From Pseudomonadota bacterium (GTDB taxonomy: Bacteria > Pseudomonadota > Gammaproteobacteria > Steroidobacterales > Woeseiaceae): a DNA stretch of 64,000 nt. The translations under genes were made by a program, and so were the position numbers. Below, one piece after another: positions 1 to 9,786 of this stretch. The DNA is taken from assembly GCA_022563255.1 (NCBI GenBank), contig JADFNS010000003.1, positions 1-64,000 on the forward strand. The letters run 5' to 3'. The notes under the pieces are model-generated. The model made no database searches. It saw only the letters and a program-made list of their open reading frames with translations, and was not told the DNA's origin. Positions within the stretch are counted from its first letter, which is position 1, and every line of letters starts with the position of its first letter.

Positions 1-968
<968 letters not shown>

Positions 969-1093
969 AAAGCTTTGAGCTTCATCTAAAGAACGTAATC
1001 ACCAGCTTAATTACAAATTAAACTTAGGTTCTTACGTCAAAATTGCCTTCGCAAAATCCAACGCAAGCACCCACACAAATTATCTGATTGAAT

Positions 1094-1105
1094 TGTTAAA
1101 GAACG
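1094..1105 (-). promoter_or_regulatory. rrn boxA antitermination element
   Basis: The minus strand reads CGTTCTTTAACA, followed by ATT and an E. coli-like leader sequence. It matches the rrn boxA consensus (TGCTCTTTAACA in E. coli), where NusB/NusE load an antitermination complex on the rRNA leader. It lies about 126 nt upstream of the 16S 5' end. Confidence 0.85.
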
Positions 1106-1106
1106 A

Positions 1107-1177
1107 GAAAAAAGGTGCCAGGTTTATTTTCGCCTGCCGATGTTTACCAGACGAAAATAAACCTGGCACCTTTTTTC
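1107..1177 (-). repeat. Perfect 26-bp inverted repeat in the rRNA leader
   Basis: The arms are 1107-1132 and 1152-1177, complementary without mismatch, around a 19-nt loop (1133-1151). The core is AAAAAAGGTGCCAGG followed by TTTATTTTCG. In the rRNA transcript the hairpin is followed by a run of six T, so it has the form of an intrinsic terminator immediately before boxA. The GGTGCCAGG...TTTATTTTC core looks to me like REP-type palindromes that travel with RAYT transposases; that is recollection, not a search. No second full copy was seen in the window. Confidence 0.85.
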
Positions 1178-1280
1178 GATCAGCCCATAAGTATACAGGC
1201 GAAAGGGGACCAATCAACAGCCCTCGGGCGCCTGCATCAAACTTCTTGGGGGTTCGCCGAAGCACACCTTGTCCTCAACG

Positions 1281-1345
1281 AGCCGGGCATTATACGGGCC
1301 AAGCGGGTCCCGTCAACATCTTTTCGGAAGTTTTTTCAAAATGCC
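1281..1345 (-). promoter_or_regulatory. rRNA operon promoter (P1-like)
   Basis: On the minus strand the -35 box is TTGACG (1311-1316) and the -10 box is TATAAT (1289-1294), separated by 16 bp. The GC-rich stretch after the -10 box (GCCCGGC) resembles the discriminator of stringently controlled rrn promoters. An A/T-rich tract at about 1317-1345, with a TTTTTT/AAAAAA run, would serve as an UP element. Expected start of transcription is about 1281-1283. Confidence 0.85.
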
Positions 1346-1441
1346 CGAAATCCACGGCTGGCGCGGGCTTAAGGGGTCCTAACGGACGTCTCGAAAGCAG
1401 GCTTTTCCCCGGGCAAAAAGGCTATTTCCGGGACCCGCCCC

Positions 1442-1770
1442 TTACCCCGGCCGATACACCATATACACGTCAGCGCGCTCGTATTCTGAGGGGTTCGGGC
1501 GGGGTTTGTGTCGAAATCCCGCAGATTCATACAAGGCCCCGTCCCTGGCTATCTTCGGTGACGGCCATTTTGGTCAGTTCAAAGACGCCCTCGCCGTGAT
1601 ACTTGAGCGCCGCCGGGATCGATGATCGTGCTTTGCAGGTCCGACAGCATTTCCTCGTCAATCGGCTCGACGCGAAAGAATTTTTCCAGCCATTCACGAT
1701 TCAGCTGCCCGAATGCGTCGCCACCGCATATCGAAAAATCGACAATTTCGACGTTACTCCCGGCTCGCAC
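1442..1770 (-). pseudogene. GNAT-family N-acetyltransferase remnant with two internal deletions
   Basis: Three adjoining minus-strand pieces read as successive parts of one GNAT protein. From about 1770: an N-terminus with AFGQLNREWLEKFFRVEPID and STIIDPGGA. After a junction near 1605, in another frame, comes motif A: EGVFELTKMAVTEDSQGRG. After a junction near 1535, in a third frame, comes the C-terminus LYESAGFRHKPRPNPSEYER, then ADVYMVYRPG and a stop at 1442-1444. The strands normally found between these pieces are missing, so this looks like two out-of-frame deletions. It overlaps the end of the upstream gene by about 17 bp (possible GTG start at 1770), suggesting it was once the third gene after tyrS. 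Confidence 0.8.
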
Positions 1771-2914
1771 GCCAATCCCTGAACTCCTGGCTTGCCGCAA
1801 GACGGATGAATCCCCGGAATCGATCCCTTTTCAGTTTTGCCGCATCGAGTTTGTGCCCGAAGTCATTCTCAAGATGCGTCAGAACCTCGGTCGCACCGGC
1901 GAAATTCCCTGCCGTGGAGCGCGCGCGTAGCAACGACCACCAGCCGAGCTCCAGTGTCGGTTCGTTCATCGTCGCCTCGACGGCATATTGTTCCGCTTCC
2001 TGACGCTTACCCAATGCGAGCGCCAGCGCCGACAATCGTGCCGGCGTTGCACCTTCCTTTATTGCCAGCCGATCATGAAATTTCAAAAGCGACTCGTACC
2101 CTTTCTCATATTCCTGGAGTCGCAACAATAAATCAGTGAGCAGGAGGGAAAAATCCGGGTTGCCCTCGAACAGTTCCTGGAAAATTGGAAAGGTCTTGGT
2201 GAATCGATCGGCATCCCGCCCGCTTAACGCGATCAGGGCCGCAAATTTCGCGATCAGCATTTCTCGTTGCAAGCCTTCCGGCAGGTCGTCGTAGATCTCG
2301 AAAAAACGCGCCATATCGCGGTCGCGCGCCGCCTTCAGAATTTCCGTCAACTGAAACAGCTCACGATCTGTGACATTGATCGCCTTGACCAAGCGCCTGG
2401 TCGCACCCTTGCTCGGCAAGACCACCATCAGAAACTCACTGACCTCGGCACTCAAAGTCTGCCCGGCGTTGTAGCTCAGGAAATCAACGATCTTCAGTCG
2501 GCCTCTCGAATCGTGGCGCAACTGAAAATCGTGGTACTCATATTCGTATTGCGGCTGCCGAAATCGCACCACCGCTCTGCCAACGCCGTCCTTGAATTCG
2601 AAATGCACGAGCTCGCCTTTGATACCGGACTCGACGCTCGGCGACACGCCATTGAAAACTTCCTGTACGATTTGCCAAAAATTCTCGTCGAATACTTTCA
2701 TGACCTCAACGTCGACGGGGCGAATTCCGTAAATTCTGGCGGTCAGCTCGTTCCGGTCCAGCGATCTTTGTATCGGCGTGAAGGAATGCTCGTTGATCCC
2801 TTTCAGGATGACTTGAAACTGCTTTGGGGCTTTAGCATCGTTGTCAGCCCCGTGCAGCGGCGGCGAAAGGAATATGAACGCAATAATAGTCACGACTTGC
2901 GTTGCGAACTTCAT
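1754..2914 (-). CDS. Exported TPR-like protein of unknown function
   Basis: A 386-residue protein with a clear Sec signal peptide (MKFATQ, hydrophobic core, cleavage near PPLHGA-D at about residue 23). The middle region is mixed; from about residue 195 the sequence is helical with repeated Leu/Ala pairs and motifs such as ELTEILKAARDRDM and EQYAVEATMNEPTLELGWW that resemble tetratricopeptide repeats. The start is supported by an AGGAGG ribosome binding site. It lies 65 bp downstream of tyrS in the same direction and is probably co-transcribed. I do not recognise the family; a periplasmic scaffold or chaperone-like role would be a guess from the repeats. Confidence 0.8.
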   Translation of the reverse strand: MKFATQVVTIIAFIFLSPPLHGADNDAKAPKQFQVILKGINEHSFTPIQRSLDRNELTARIYGIRPVDVEVMKVFDENFWQIVQEVFNGVSPSVESGIKGELVHFEFKDGVGRAVVRFRQPQYEYEYHDFQLRHDSRGRLKIVDFLSYNAGQTLSAEVSEFLMVVLPSKGATRRLVKAINVTDRELFQLTEILKAARDRDMARFFEIYDDLPEGLQREMLIAKFAALIALSGRDADRFTKTFPIFQELFEGNPDFSLLLTDLLLRLQEYEKGYESLLKFHDRLAIKEGATPARLSALALALGKRQEAEQYAVEATMNEPTLELGWWSLLRARSTAGNFAGATEVLTHLENDFGHKLDAAKLKRDRFRGFIRLAASQEFRDWRASRE

Positions 2915-2979
2915 ATCGAAACCTCCTGCTCAACGATGCCCGGGCCGAGCTTGAGCCCTGTACCGAGAACCCGCCCCCC

Positions 2980-4179
2980 TCAAGTCAGACTGACGCGTGC
3001 GAATTTGCGCTTGCCCACCTGGTATGTGTGAGTCGTGCCCGCATCGAGCTGCAACGAGTAATCTTCAATGCGCTGACCGTCAATCTTCACCGCGCCCTGC
3101 TTGATCATGCGTGTCGCATCCGACGTGCTGCTCACGAGTCCAGCGCCCTTCAACAAATGTGTAATCGCCAACTTGCCGTCCTGGCAGCCAAGACTTACGT
3201 CGGGAATATCATCCGGCATGGCGCCTTGCTGAAATCGAGAAACAAATTCCTGCCTGGCCGCTTCCGCCGATGCGTCACTATGGAATCTGGCAACTATTTC
3301 AATGCCAAGTTCAAATTTTGCGTCGCGCGGGTTCATGCCAGCGTCGACAGACTTCCTGAGTGCCGCGATATCCTTGAGCGAGCGGAAACTCAGGACTTCG
3401 AAATAACGCCACATCAGATCGTCAGAAATCGACATGATCTTGCCGAACATTTCGCCCGGCGGGTCCGTTATGCCGATGTAATTGCCCAAAGATTTCGACA
3501 TCTTCTGCACGCCGTCCAGGCCTTCGAGCAGCGGCGTCGTAATGGCAATCTGTGGTTCCTGCCCGTAGTCCTGCTGCAACCGGCGGCCGACAAGCAGATT
3601 GAACGTTTGATCTGTGCCGCCAAGTTCGACGTCCGCCTGCAAAGCGACCGAATCGTATCCCTGTACCAGCGGGTACAGAAACTCATGTATCGAAATCGGC
3701 TGACCGTCTGTGTAACGCTTGTTGAAATCATCGCGTTCAAGCATACGTGCAACCGTGTGCCGGGCCGCAAGCTTGATCAGCCCGGCCGCATCCATCTTGT
3801 CCATCCAGCTCGAGTTGAACTCGATACGCGTTTTTTTCTCATCGAGAATTTTAAATATCTGTTTCTCGTAGGTCGCGGCATTGGCGCGGATCTCTTCCGA
3901 TGACAGCGGCGGGCGCGTCACGTTTTTACCGCTGGGATCGCCGATCATGGCGGTGAAATCGCCTACCAAAAATACGACATCGTGGCCGAATTGCTGAAAC
4001 TGGCGCATCTTGTTGATCAGGACCGTGTGGCCAATGTGAAGATCGGGCGCGGTCGGATCGAATCCAGCTTTGACAACCAGCGGACGCGCCTCTTTCAATT
4101 TCGCTTCGAGCCCGTCTACGGGTAATACCTCAGCGGTACCGCGCGTCAGCTCTGCAAGTTGTTCCTTAATGCCTGTCAT
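2980..4179 (-). CDS. tyrS: Tyrosyl-tRNA synthetase
   Basis: Charges tRNA-Tyr with tyrosine in the cytoplasm. This class Ic synthetase of 399 residues has the HIGH signature at residues 48-51 (DLHIGHT), the KMSKS loop near residue 226 (QKMSKSLGN), the tyrosine pocket segment GTDQTFN, and a C-terminal S4 RNA-binding domain over the last 60 or so residues. Length and the spacing of the two motifs fit the TyrZ-like form common in Pseudomonas. It is divergent from the M23 peptidase gene at 4284. The order M23 peptidase / tyrS / 16S rRNA matches Pseudomonas. Confidence 0.98.
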   Translation of the reverse strand: MTGIKEQLAELTRGTAEVLPVDGLEAKLKEARPLVVKAGFDPTAPDLHIGHTVLINKMRQFQQFGHDVVFLVGDFTAMIGDPSGKNVTRPPLSSEEIRANAATYEKQIFKILDEKKTRIEFNSSWMDKMDAAGLIKLAARHTVARMLERDDFNKRYTDGQPISIHEFLYPLVQGYDSVALQADVELGGTDQTFNLLVGRRLQQDYGQEPQIAITTPLLEGLDGVQKMSKSLGNYIGITDPPGEMFGKIMSISDDLMWRYFEVLSFRSLKDIAALRKSVDAGMNPRDAKFELGIEIVARFHSDASAEAARQEFVSRFQQGAMPDDIPDVSLGCQDGKLAITHLLKGAGLVSSTSDATRMIKQGAVKIDGQRIEDYSLQLDAGTTHTYQVGKRKFARVSLT

Positions 4180-4283
4180 GCCTCTTGGCGCTCAGATTTT
4201 ATCGGGTTAGCAGGAGCAGAACTGTAGCATTGAAAAAATTCGCACGGTAGAGTAACGACTTCCAGCCCAGAAGGTACGCAGAC

Positions 4284-5651
4284 TTGAATCGCCCTGTCAG
4301 TCCGTTGCGTCACGACTACAAGACATCTGCTTATAGAAAGCCCGCGAAACCGAAGGCCCTTCAATGGTTTGCGGTCGGGCTGGGCATCCCCCTCATCGCC
4401 GTGTTCCTGCTCGACGCCGTCACCGGGAGAGCGCCGCAACCGCCAGTGTCCAGCGCACCCATCATGACCGCAAGCGTTGATGAGCTACTCGTATCTCCGC
4501 CGATCGATCATTTCGCGCTGCTGCAGGAGCCCGTCCCGCAGTTCGATAAGCTCATGCTGAAGTTCGCGTCCGGCGACACCATGGAAGGGCTATTCAGGAG
4601 GAACAACCTCGACGTGGGTCACCTGATGCTGATCACTCAACTTGAAGAGGTGCAGAAACGTTTTCGAAAAATTAAGCCCGGCGACGTGTTCGAGGTAACG
4701 CACGACAACGGTCGTTTAATCAGCATGTATACGAAACTTGATCTGACCAGCGCTCTGCAAATCGAAAGGCGCGCTGCCGGATTTTCGGCGAAAATCGTCG
4801 AACGGCCGATCGAAAAACGCAACCGCATAGCCTACGGCGTGATTGATTCGTCGTTGTTTGAAAGTGGGGCCAATGCTGGCCTCTCGGATAAAATCATTAT
4901 GAATATCGCGGGTATTTTCGCCTGGGACGTCGATTTCGTTCTCGATATTCGCGCGGGCGACAATTACTACGTGCAGTACGAAGAAATCTGGCAAGACGGA
5001 AAATTTGTGGCCGACGGCGAGATCATCGCGGCAGAATTTAACAACAACGGTCGGACGATTCAGGCGATCCGTTTTGTCTATGACGACAATCGCAGCGAGT
5101 ACTTCACGCCTGACGGCCACAGCGTACGCAAAGCGTTCATACGCGCGCCCGTCGATTTCACCCGGATCAGTTCGAATTTCAACCCGCGTCGCAGGCACCC
5201 GATTCTCAATAGAATCCGCGCGCACCGCGGCGTTGATTACGCCGCACCTCGCGGCACGCCGGTCAAAGCCTCGGGCGATGGCAGGGTCATTTACCGCAGT
5301 AACAAGTCAGGGTACGGCAGGACGATTATCCTGCAACACGGCGGTAACATCACCACGCTGTATGCACACTTGTCGGGGTACGCGGCCAAAGCTCGAATGG
5401 GGTCGCGAGTAGTGCAGAGCCAAACCATTGGGTATGTCGGCATGACAGGACTCGCCACTGCAAATCATCTGCACTATGAGTATCGCCTGGACGGCGTTCA
5501 CCGAAATCCACGTACGGTCAATCTTCCGGACGCGAAGCCGATCGCGGAGCAGTACCGCGATAGATTCATGGCCGAGGCGGGATCCATCCTGAAAGAACTG
5601 GAACAGTTCAAAAGTACGCAGGTCGCCTTGGTCGCGTACAACAGCCGATAA
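4284..5651 (+). CDS. M23-family murein endopeptidase (MepM-like)
   Basis: A 455-residue, membrane-anchored peptidoglycan hydrolase that would cut peptide cross-links in the periplasm. A single membrane segment lies at about residues 27-46. Next comes an OapA/LysM-like region with SGDTMEGLFRRNNLD at about 98-112, as in MepM (YebA) proteins. The LytM/M23 zinc site is visible as HRGVDYAAPRG (about 313) and HLHYEYR (about 394). The start is TTG at 4284 with AGAAGG nine bases upstream; no better in-frame ATG exists before the membrane segment. It is followed after 5 bp by anmK, so hydrolysis of the wall and recycling of its sugar are probably transcribed together. Confidence 0.92.
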   Translation: MNRPVSPLRHDYKTSAYRKPAKPKALQWFAVGLGIPLIAVFLLDAVTGRAPQPPVSSAPIMTASVDELLVSPPIDHFALLQEPVPQFDKLMLKFASGDTMEGLFRRNNLDVGHLMLITQLEEVQKRFRKIKPGDVFEVTHDNGRLISMYTKLDLTSALQIERRAAGFSAKIVERPIEKRNRIAYGVIDSSLFESGANAGLSDKIIMNIAGIFAWDVDFVLDIRAGDNYYVQYEEIWQDGKFVADGEIIAAEFNNNGRTIQAIRFVYDDNRSEYFTPDGHSVRKAFIRAPVDFTRISSNFNPRRRHPILNRIRAHRGVDYAAPRGTPVKASGDGRVIYRSNKSGYGRTIILQHGGNITTLYAHLSGYAAKARMGSRVVQSQTIGYVGMTGLATANHLHYEYRLDGVHRNPRTVNLPDAKPIAEQYRDRFMAEAGSILKELEQFKSTQVALVAYNSR

Positions 5652-5656
5652 CTCCG

Positions 5657-6760
5657 GTGACTGATTTATTCGTCGGTTTGATGTCCGGTACCAGCATGGA
5701 CGGAATCGATGCCGTGCTCGTCAGCTTCGATGAGTCTGGCGTGCGTATCCACGCATCTCACACGCAACATTACCCCGACAAACTCAGGAGTGCGTTGCTC
5801 GCTGCGATCCGCGAACCGCTGGACGTCGAACTGGATCAGTCCGGCATACTGGACCACGACGTCGGCGAGTGTTTCCGGGACGCGGCGCTAACTGTCCTCG
5901 CGAAAGGCGGTGCCAACAAGAAAGACGTCCTGGCCATCGGCAGCCATGGCCAAACGCTGCGCCACCAGCCCAACGCCGAGCCGCCGTATTCGCTGCAAAT
6001 TGGTGATGCGGACATTATTGCGGCGGGCACCAACGTCGCAACGATCGCAAACTTTCGACAGGCGGACATTGCCGCAGGCGGACAGGGAGCGCCGCTCGTC
6101 CCTCCGTTTCACGCGTGGCTGTTCGGTTCGGCCAACAGCGACCGGGTCGTCGTAAACATCGGCGGGATCGCCAATATTACGGTCCTGCCTGCAAAGAACC
6201 CGGCGGTGACAGGTTTCGATACCGGACCCGGCAACGGCTTGCTGGACGCCTGGGTGCGCGAGCATCTTGATCAACCATTCGACGCCGACGGCCGCTGGGC
6301 AGCGACCGGCAAAGTCGTCGAACCGCTGCTCGCGCAACTCCTGGCTGACCCTTACTTTGCACTGGCGCCCCCGAAGAGCACGGGCTTCGAGTACTTCAAT
6401 CTCGCCTGGCTCAGAAAATTCCATGTCGACGAACACCAGCCTGGCGACGTGCAGGCGACACTCTGTGAACTCAGCGCAACCACGATTGCAGATTCGATCG
6501 GGCAGTACGCGACTCACTGCGCGGAGGCCTTCATCTGCGGTGGCGGCACACATAACCGGGAACTGATGCGGCGGCTGAGCAACAAGCTTCCCGAAATATC
6601 GGTATCGAGTACGTCCGCTGCCGGCCTCGACCCTGATTGGGTGGAAGCCGCCGCGTTTGCCTGGCTGGCGATGCGAACACTGCGCGGTCAGACTGGAAAT
6701 CTACCCAGTGTGACTGGCGCCAGGCACAAAGTAGTGCTGGGCGAGATACACTCGCCCTGA
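5657..6760 (+). CDS. anmK: Anhydro-N-acetylmuramic acid kinase
   Basis: Phosphorylates 1,6-anhydro-MurNAc with hydrolytic ring opening to give MurNAc-6-phosphate, a step in recycling of cell-wall sugars. The protein has 367 residues, the usual AnmK size, with the N-terminal GLMSGTSMDGIDAV signature at residues 7-20, the phosphate loop GHGQTLRHQ-like segment near residue 95 (SHGQTLRHQPN), NIGGIANIT, and FDTGPGN. The start is GTG at 5657. It sits between the M23 peptidase and ppk1, with ampD and ampE, which act in the same recycling route, 22 kb away. Confidence 0.97.
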   Translation: MTDLFVGLMSGTSMDGIDAVLVSFDESGVRIHASHTQHYPDKLRSALLAAIREPLDVELDQSGILDHDVGECFRDAALTVLAKGGANKKDVLAIGSHGQTLRHQPNAEPPYSLQIGDADIIAAGTNVATIANFRQADIAAGGQGAPLVPPFHAWLFGSANSDRVVVNIGGIANITVLPAKNPAVTGFDTGPGNGLLDAWVREHLDQPFDADGRWAATGKVVEPLLAQLLADPYFALAPPKSTGFEYFNLAWLRKFHVDEHQPGDVQATLCELSATTIADSIGQYATHCAEAFICGGGTHNRELMRRLSNKLPEISVSSTSAAGLDPDWVEAAAFAWLAMRTLRGQTGNLPSVTGARHKVVLGEIHSP

Positions 6761-6762
6761 CC

Positions 6763-8814
6763 ATGGACAACCTGTATTTCAATCGAGACCTTAGTCTGCT
6801 TGAGTTCAACAGACGTGTGCTGGCACAAGCTCAAGACGCCGAGGTGCCGCTACTCGACCGCTTGCGATTCCTGTGTATCAGCTGCACCAACCTTGATGAA
6901 TTTTTCGAAATTCGCATTGCCGGACTGAAGCAGCGAATGGAAATCGGTGCGCCGGCGCAAGGCCCCGAAAAAGAACCGGCGCAGGATATATTCGACGCAT
7001 TGCGCGTTGGCGCCGCCGATCTGATCAAACAGCAATACGAATTGTTGAACGACGAACTTTTCCCGAAATTGACGAAAGCCGGCATTCGCTTCATGCAAAG
7101 CGATGACTGGAACGAGGAGCAGCGTGCCTGGTTGGATAAATATTTTGAGGAGCAGGTTGTACCGGTGCTCACGCCACTGACTTTTGATCCGTCGCGACCG
7201 TTTCCACGCATTCTCAACAAGAGCCTGAATTTCATCGTACGCCTGCACGGCAAGGATGCATTCGGCCGCCGGCGGCATCGCGGTATGGTGCAGGCGCCGC
7301 GATCGCTGCCCCGTATCATCAGGCTCCCCAACGACCTCAGCAAGCCGGGCGACCACAGTTTTGTTTTCTTGTCGTCCATTATCCGCGTAAACGTCGAGCG
7401 CCTGTTCCCGGGCCTGGATGTCGATGGCTGTTACCAGTTTCGTGTAACCCGCAACAGCAATCTTTATGTTGACGATGAAGAGGTCAGTGATCTGGTTCGT
7501 GCGCTTGAAGGCCAGCTTGAGGCCAGCCGGTATGGCGCCGCCGTGCGCATAGAGATAGGTCATGAATGCCCGGACGACCTGAAAAATTTCCTGCTGGATC
7601 ACTTCGGCCTCAGCGAAGACGACACCTACATGGTTGACGGACCAGTAAACCTGAACCGGCTGGTGACAGTTTGCGAGTTGGACGACCGACCTGATTTGCT
7701 GTACCGACCCTTCACGCAAGGCCTGCCTGTCGAATTGCGGACGGACGAAAATATCTTCTCGATTCTCAGCAAGAAAAACGTACTGTTGCACCATCCGTAT
7801 CAGTCGTTTAAGCCCGTCATCGATTTCATCGGCACGGCCGCCATCGACCCCGACGTGCTCGCGATCAAACAAACGCTATACCGCACCGGTCCCGCATCAC
7901 CGATCGTTGATCACCTCGTCGTCGCCGCGCGCTCGGGCAAAGAGGTCACGGTGGTTATCGAACTCATGGCACGCTTCGACGAAGCGGCAAATATTTCGCT
8001 GGCGAATCGCCTGCAGGAGGCGGGGGCTCATGTCGTTTATGGTTTGGTGGGATTCAAAACACACGCAAAAATGACTCTCGTCGTCCGCCGCGAAAGCAAC
8101 GTGCTCGTACGCTACATGCATCTGGGCACCGGCAACTACCACCATGCGACAACCTCGGTTTACACGGACTACGGTTATCTGAGCGGCAGCAAGCGCCTCG
8201 GCGAGGATGTGCATAAGCTCTTTTTGCAACTCACCAGCCTCACTGAAGCGAGCGGCATGACGCGCATGCTGGCGTCACCGTTCAGCTTGTTTGACGCACT
8301 CATTGAGAAAACCCGACGCGAGACCACCAATGCGAAGGAGGGCAAGCCCGCCAGAATCATTGCGAAGATAAACTCCCTGAATGAACCACAGCTCATCAAT
8401 GCCCTTTACGAAGCATCGCAGGCCGGGGTGAAAATTGACCTGATCGTGCGCGGCATTTGTTCGTTACGACCCGGAGTGAAAGCTCTTTCTGAAAATATCC
8501 ATGTTCGCTCCATCGTCGGCCGCTTTCTGGAACACTCACGTGTCTACTATTTCCTCAACGACGGCAAAGAAGAGTTTTATTGCTCGAGCGCCGACTGGAT
8601 GCACCGCAACATGTTCCGGCGCAACGAATCGTGCTTCGAAATCAAGCAAAAAAGAATGAAAGATCAGATCAGGAGCGACCTCGAACTGTTCCTGGCGGAC
8701 AACTGCCAAGCCTGGGTGTTGAGCAGCGACGGGAGCTACCGACGCTTGTCGCCCGGCAAGAAAAAACGCATCTCGGCACAAGAAACTTTTCTTGAAGACC
8801 TGGCACTACAGTAA
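6763..8814 (+). CDS. ppk1: Polyphosphate kinase 1
   Basis: Makes inorganic polyphosphate from ATP. I place the start at ATG 6763 (MDNLYFNRDLSLLEFNRRVL), two bases after the anmK stop; longer in-frame versions begin inside anmK and lack PPK sequence. The 683-residue product has the N domain (FNRDLSLLEFN), the head domain, and the two phospholipase D-like C1/C2 domains. The catalytic-histidine segment YMHLGTGNYH has its first His near residue 453, and the C-terminal part contains SIVGRFLEHSR. The gene ends 12 bp from the stop of the convergent exopolyphosphatase. Confidence 0.97.
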   Translation: MDNLYFNRDLSLLEFNRRVLAQAQDAEVPLLDRLRFLCISCTNLDEFFEIRIAGLKQRMEIGAPAQGPEKEPAQDIFDALRVGAADLIKQQYELLNDELFPKLTKAGIRFMQSDDWNEEQRAWLDKYFEEQVVPVLTPLTFDPSRPFPRILNKSLNFIVRLHGKDAFGRRRHRGMVQAPRSLPRIIRLPNDLSKPGDHSFVFLSSIIRVNVERLFPGLDVDGCYQFRVTRNSNLYVDDEEVSDLVRALEGQLEASRYGAAVRIEIGHECPDDLKNFLLDHFGLSEDDTYMVDGPVNLNRLVTVCELDDRPDLLYRPFTQGLPVELRTDENIFSILSKKNVLLHHPYQSFKPVIDFIGTAAIDPDVLAIKQTLYRTGPASPIVDHLVVAARSGKEVTVVIELMARFDEAANISLANRLQEAGAHVVYGLVGFKTHAKMTLVVRRESNVLVRYMHLGTGNYHHATTSVYTDYGYLSGSKRLGEDVHKLFLQLTSLTEASGMTRMLASPFSLFDALIEKTRRETTNAKEGKPARIIAKINSLNEPQLINALYEASQAGVKIDLIVRGICSLRPGVKALSENIHVRSIVGRFLEHSRVYYFLNDGKEEFYCSSADWMHRNMFRRNESCFEIKQKRMKDQIRSDLELFLADNCQAWVLSSDGSYRRLSPGKKKRISAQETFLEDLALQ

Positions 8815-8829
8815 AAAGGTGCCTTTTTA
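8812..8829. terminator. Possible bidirectional terminator between ppk1 and ppx
   Basis: TAAAAAGG-TG-CCTTTTTA is an 18-bp near-palindrome with two unpaired central bases. The stop codons of both convergent genes (TAA at 8812-8814 on plus, TAA at 8827-8829 on minus) lie inside it. The stem is AT-rich with only two G:C pairs, so termination strength would be modest. Its left part (AAAAAGGTGCC) is the same as the end of the inverted repeat in the rRNA leader. Confidence 0.4.
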
Positions 8830-9786
8830 TGCCGCATGAAACAGGTCGCATAGCAGCCCTTCTCGCAGCGCGGTGTCGGAAACGCGCAGCTCGCCAATAC
8901 GAAAAACGTCAAACAACTCAACAAGTATCGATAATCCGCCAGGCCAAACCTGCGCGCGTCGTTCGGAGAGCCCTGCCAGCGACAAATCATTAACGGAGTC
9001 GAACTCCAGAACTTCCGTTATGAGCGTCTCCACTGTTTCCATCGTAATCCCAGCCGCTGCGATCCCCAGTTGCTCGGCAACCTCTGCCGTTGCGCGAATG
9101 GTTCCCGATGCTCCGATTGCTTCTGCAGCCGTCGCGTCCCGAATAACTGCCTTGACTGACAGCAGCTCCATTCGCGCTGCTTGCCTCGCGTCGATGAAGC
9201 CTGCACGGGTGATCGTGCCACCCGGGAAGAAGCGTTCCGTCATGGACACGCAGCCGATCCGCAGGCTCTCCATCTCCTGCGGCTGCGCTGCCTGACCCAA
9301 TATTACTTCGGTGCTGCCACCGCCGATATCCATAACCAGACGCATGCCCGTAGTCGGCGGAAGACTGTGCGCGACGCCAGCATAAACAAGCCGAGCCTCC
9401 TCGATGCCCGATATCACTTCAATCCGATGGCCCAGCAGGCTCTCCGCCACAGTTATGAACGCGGTGTCGTTTCGTATTCGCCGCATCGCGCTGGTACCCG
9501 CGACACGCACACGACCTGCGCGCAGCTCGCGAAGCCGCTCGCCGAAACGCGCAAGACAATCCAGTGCACGCTGCCGCGTGTCATCGGTGAGTTCGCTTGT
9601 GGGGGAGAGGCCTTCCGCGAGTCTGACTGTCTCGCGACTGCGGTCGATGATCGTGAGCTGGCCGTCGCGCAGCTCGCCGACAATCATATGAAAGCTGTTT
9701 GAACCGAGATCAACGGCCGCAAGAATTTCTGACTGGCTGTTCTCAGACCGTAAAGGACTGCCCGCAACCACAGGTGCTTTGCGCAT
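8827..9786 (-). CDS. ppx: Exopolyphosphatase / pppGpp phosphohydrolase family protein
   Basis: Ppx/GppA proteins remove terminal phosphate from polyphosphate or the gamma phosphate from pppGpp. The 319-residue product has the sugar-kinase-fold signatures [16 protein letters not shown] (near residue 23), [11 protein letters not shown], and [12 protein letters not shown]. It contains only the two-domain catalytic core; the C-terminal HD-like domains of long (about 500 residue) Ppx are absent, as in short Ppx forms. The ATG at 9786 makes a 44-bp overlap with erpA; GTG at 9771 is an alternative. The convergent arrangement opposite ppk1 is a common pairing. Confidence 0.93.
   Translation of the reverse strand: MRKAPVVAGSPLRSENSQSEILAAVDLGSNSFHMIVGELRDGQLTIIDRSRETVRLAEGLSPTSELTDDTRQRALDCLARFGERLRELRAGRVRVAGTSAMRRIRNDTAFITVAESLLGHRIEVISGIEEARLVYAGVAHSLPPTTGMRLVMDIGGGSTEVILGQAAQPQEMESLRIGCVSMTERFFPGGTITRAGFIDARQAARMELLSVKAVIRDATAAEAIGASGTIRATAEVAEQLGIAAAGITMETVETLITEVLEFDSVNDLSLAGLSERRAQVWPGGLSILVELFDVFRIGELRVSDTALREGLLCDLFHAA

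Larger units (their letters stand above)
969..1280 (-). other. 16S rRNA leader, no protein gene
   Basis: About 310 nt lie between the predicted start of transcription and the 16S 5' end. Reading on the minus strand it holds, in order, a short unique stretch, a 26-bp perfect hairpin (1107-1177), a boxA element (1094-1105), and an AT-rich stretch that ends at mature 16S. The part after boxA resembles the E. coli rrn leader (TTTAACAAT, then CAGATAATTTGTGTGGG). The overlapping open frames here look non-coding: they lack ribosome binding sites and recognisable motifs. Confidence 0.8.

Noticed and set aside
1093-1599. Long plus-strand open frame (168 codons) across the rRNA leader and the GNAT remnant
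   Set aside because: It has no ribosome binding site or recognisable motif, and it crosses the hairpin, the rRNA promoter and the antisense pseudogene.
6637-6762. Upstream extension of ppk1 inside anmK
   Set aside because: The extra 42 residues lie antisense to nothing but inside anmK in another frame and are not PPK-like; MDNLYFNRDLSLLEFN at 6763 is the normal PPK start.
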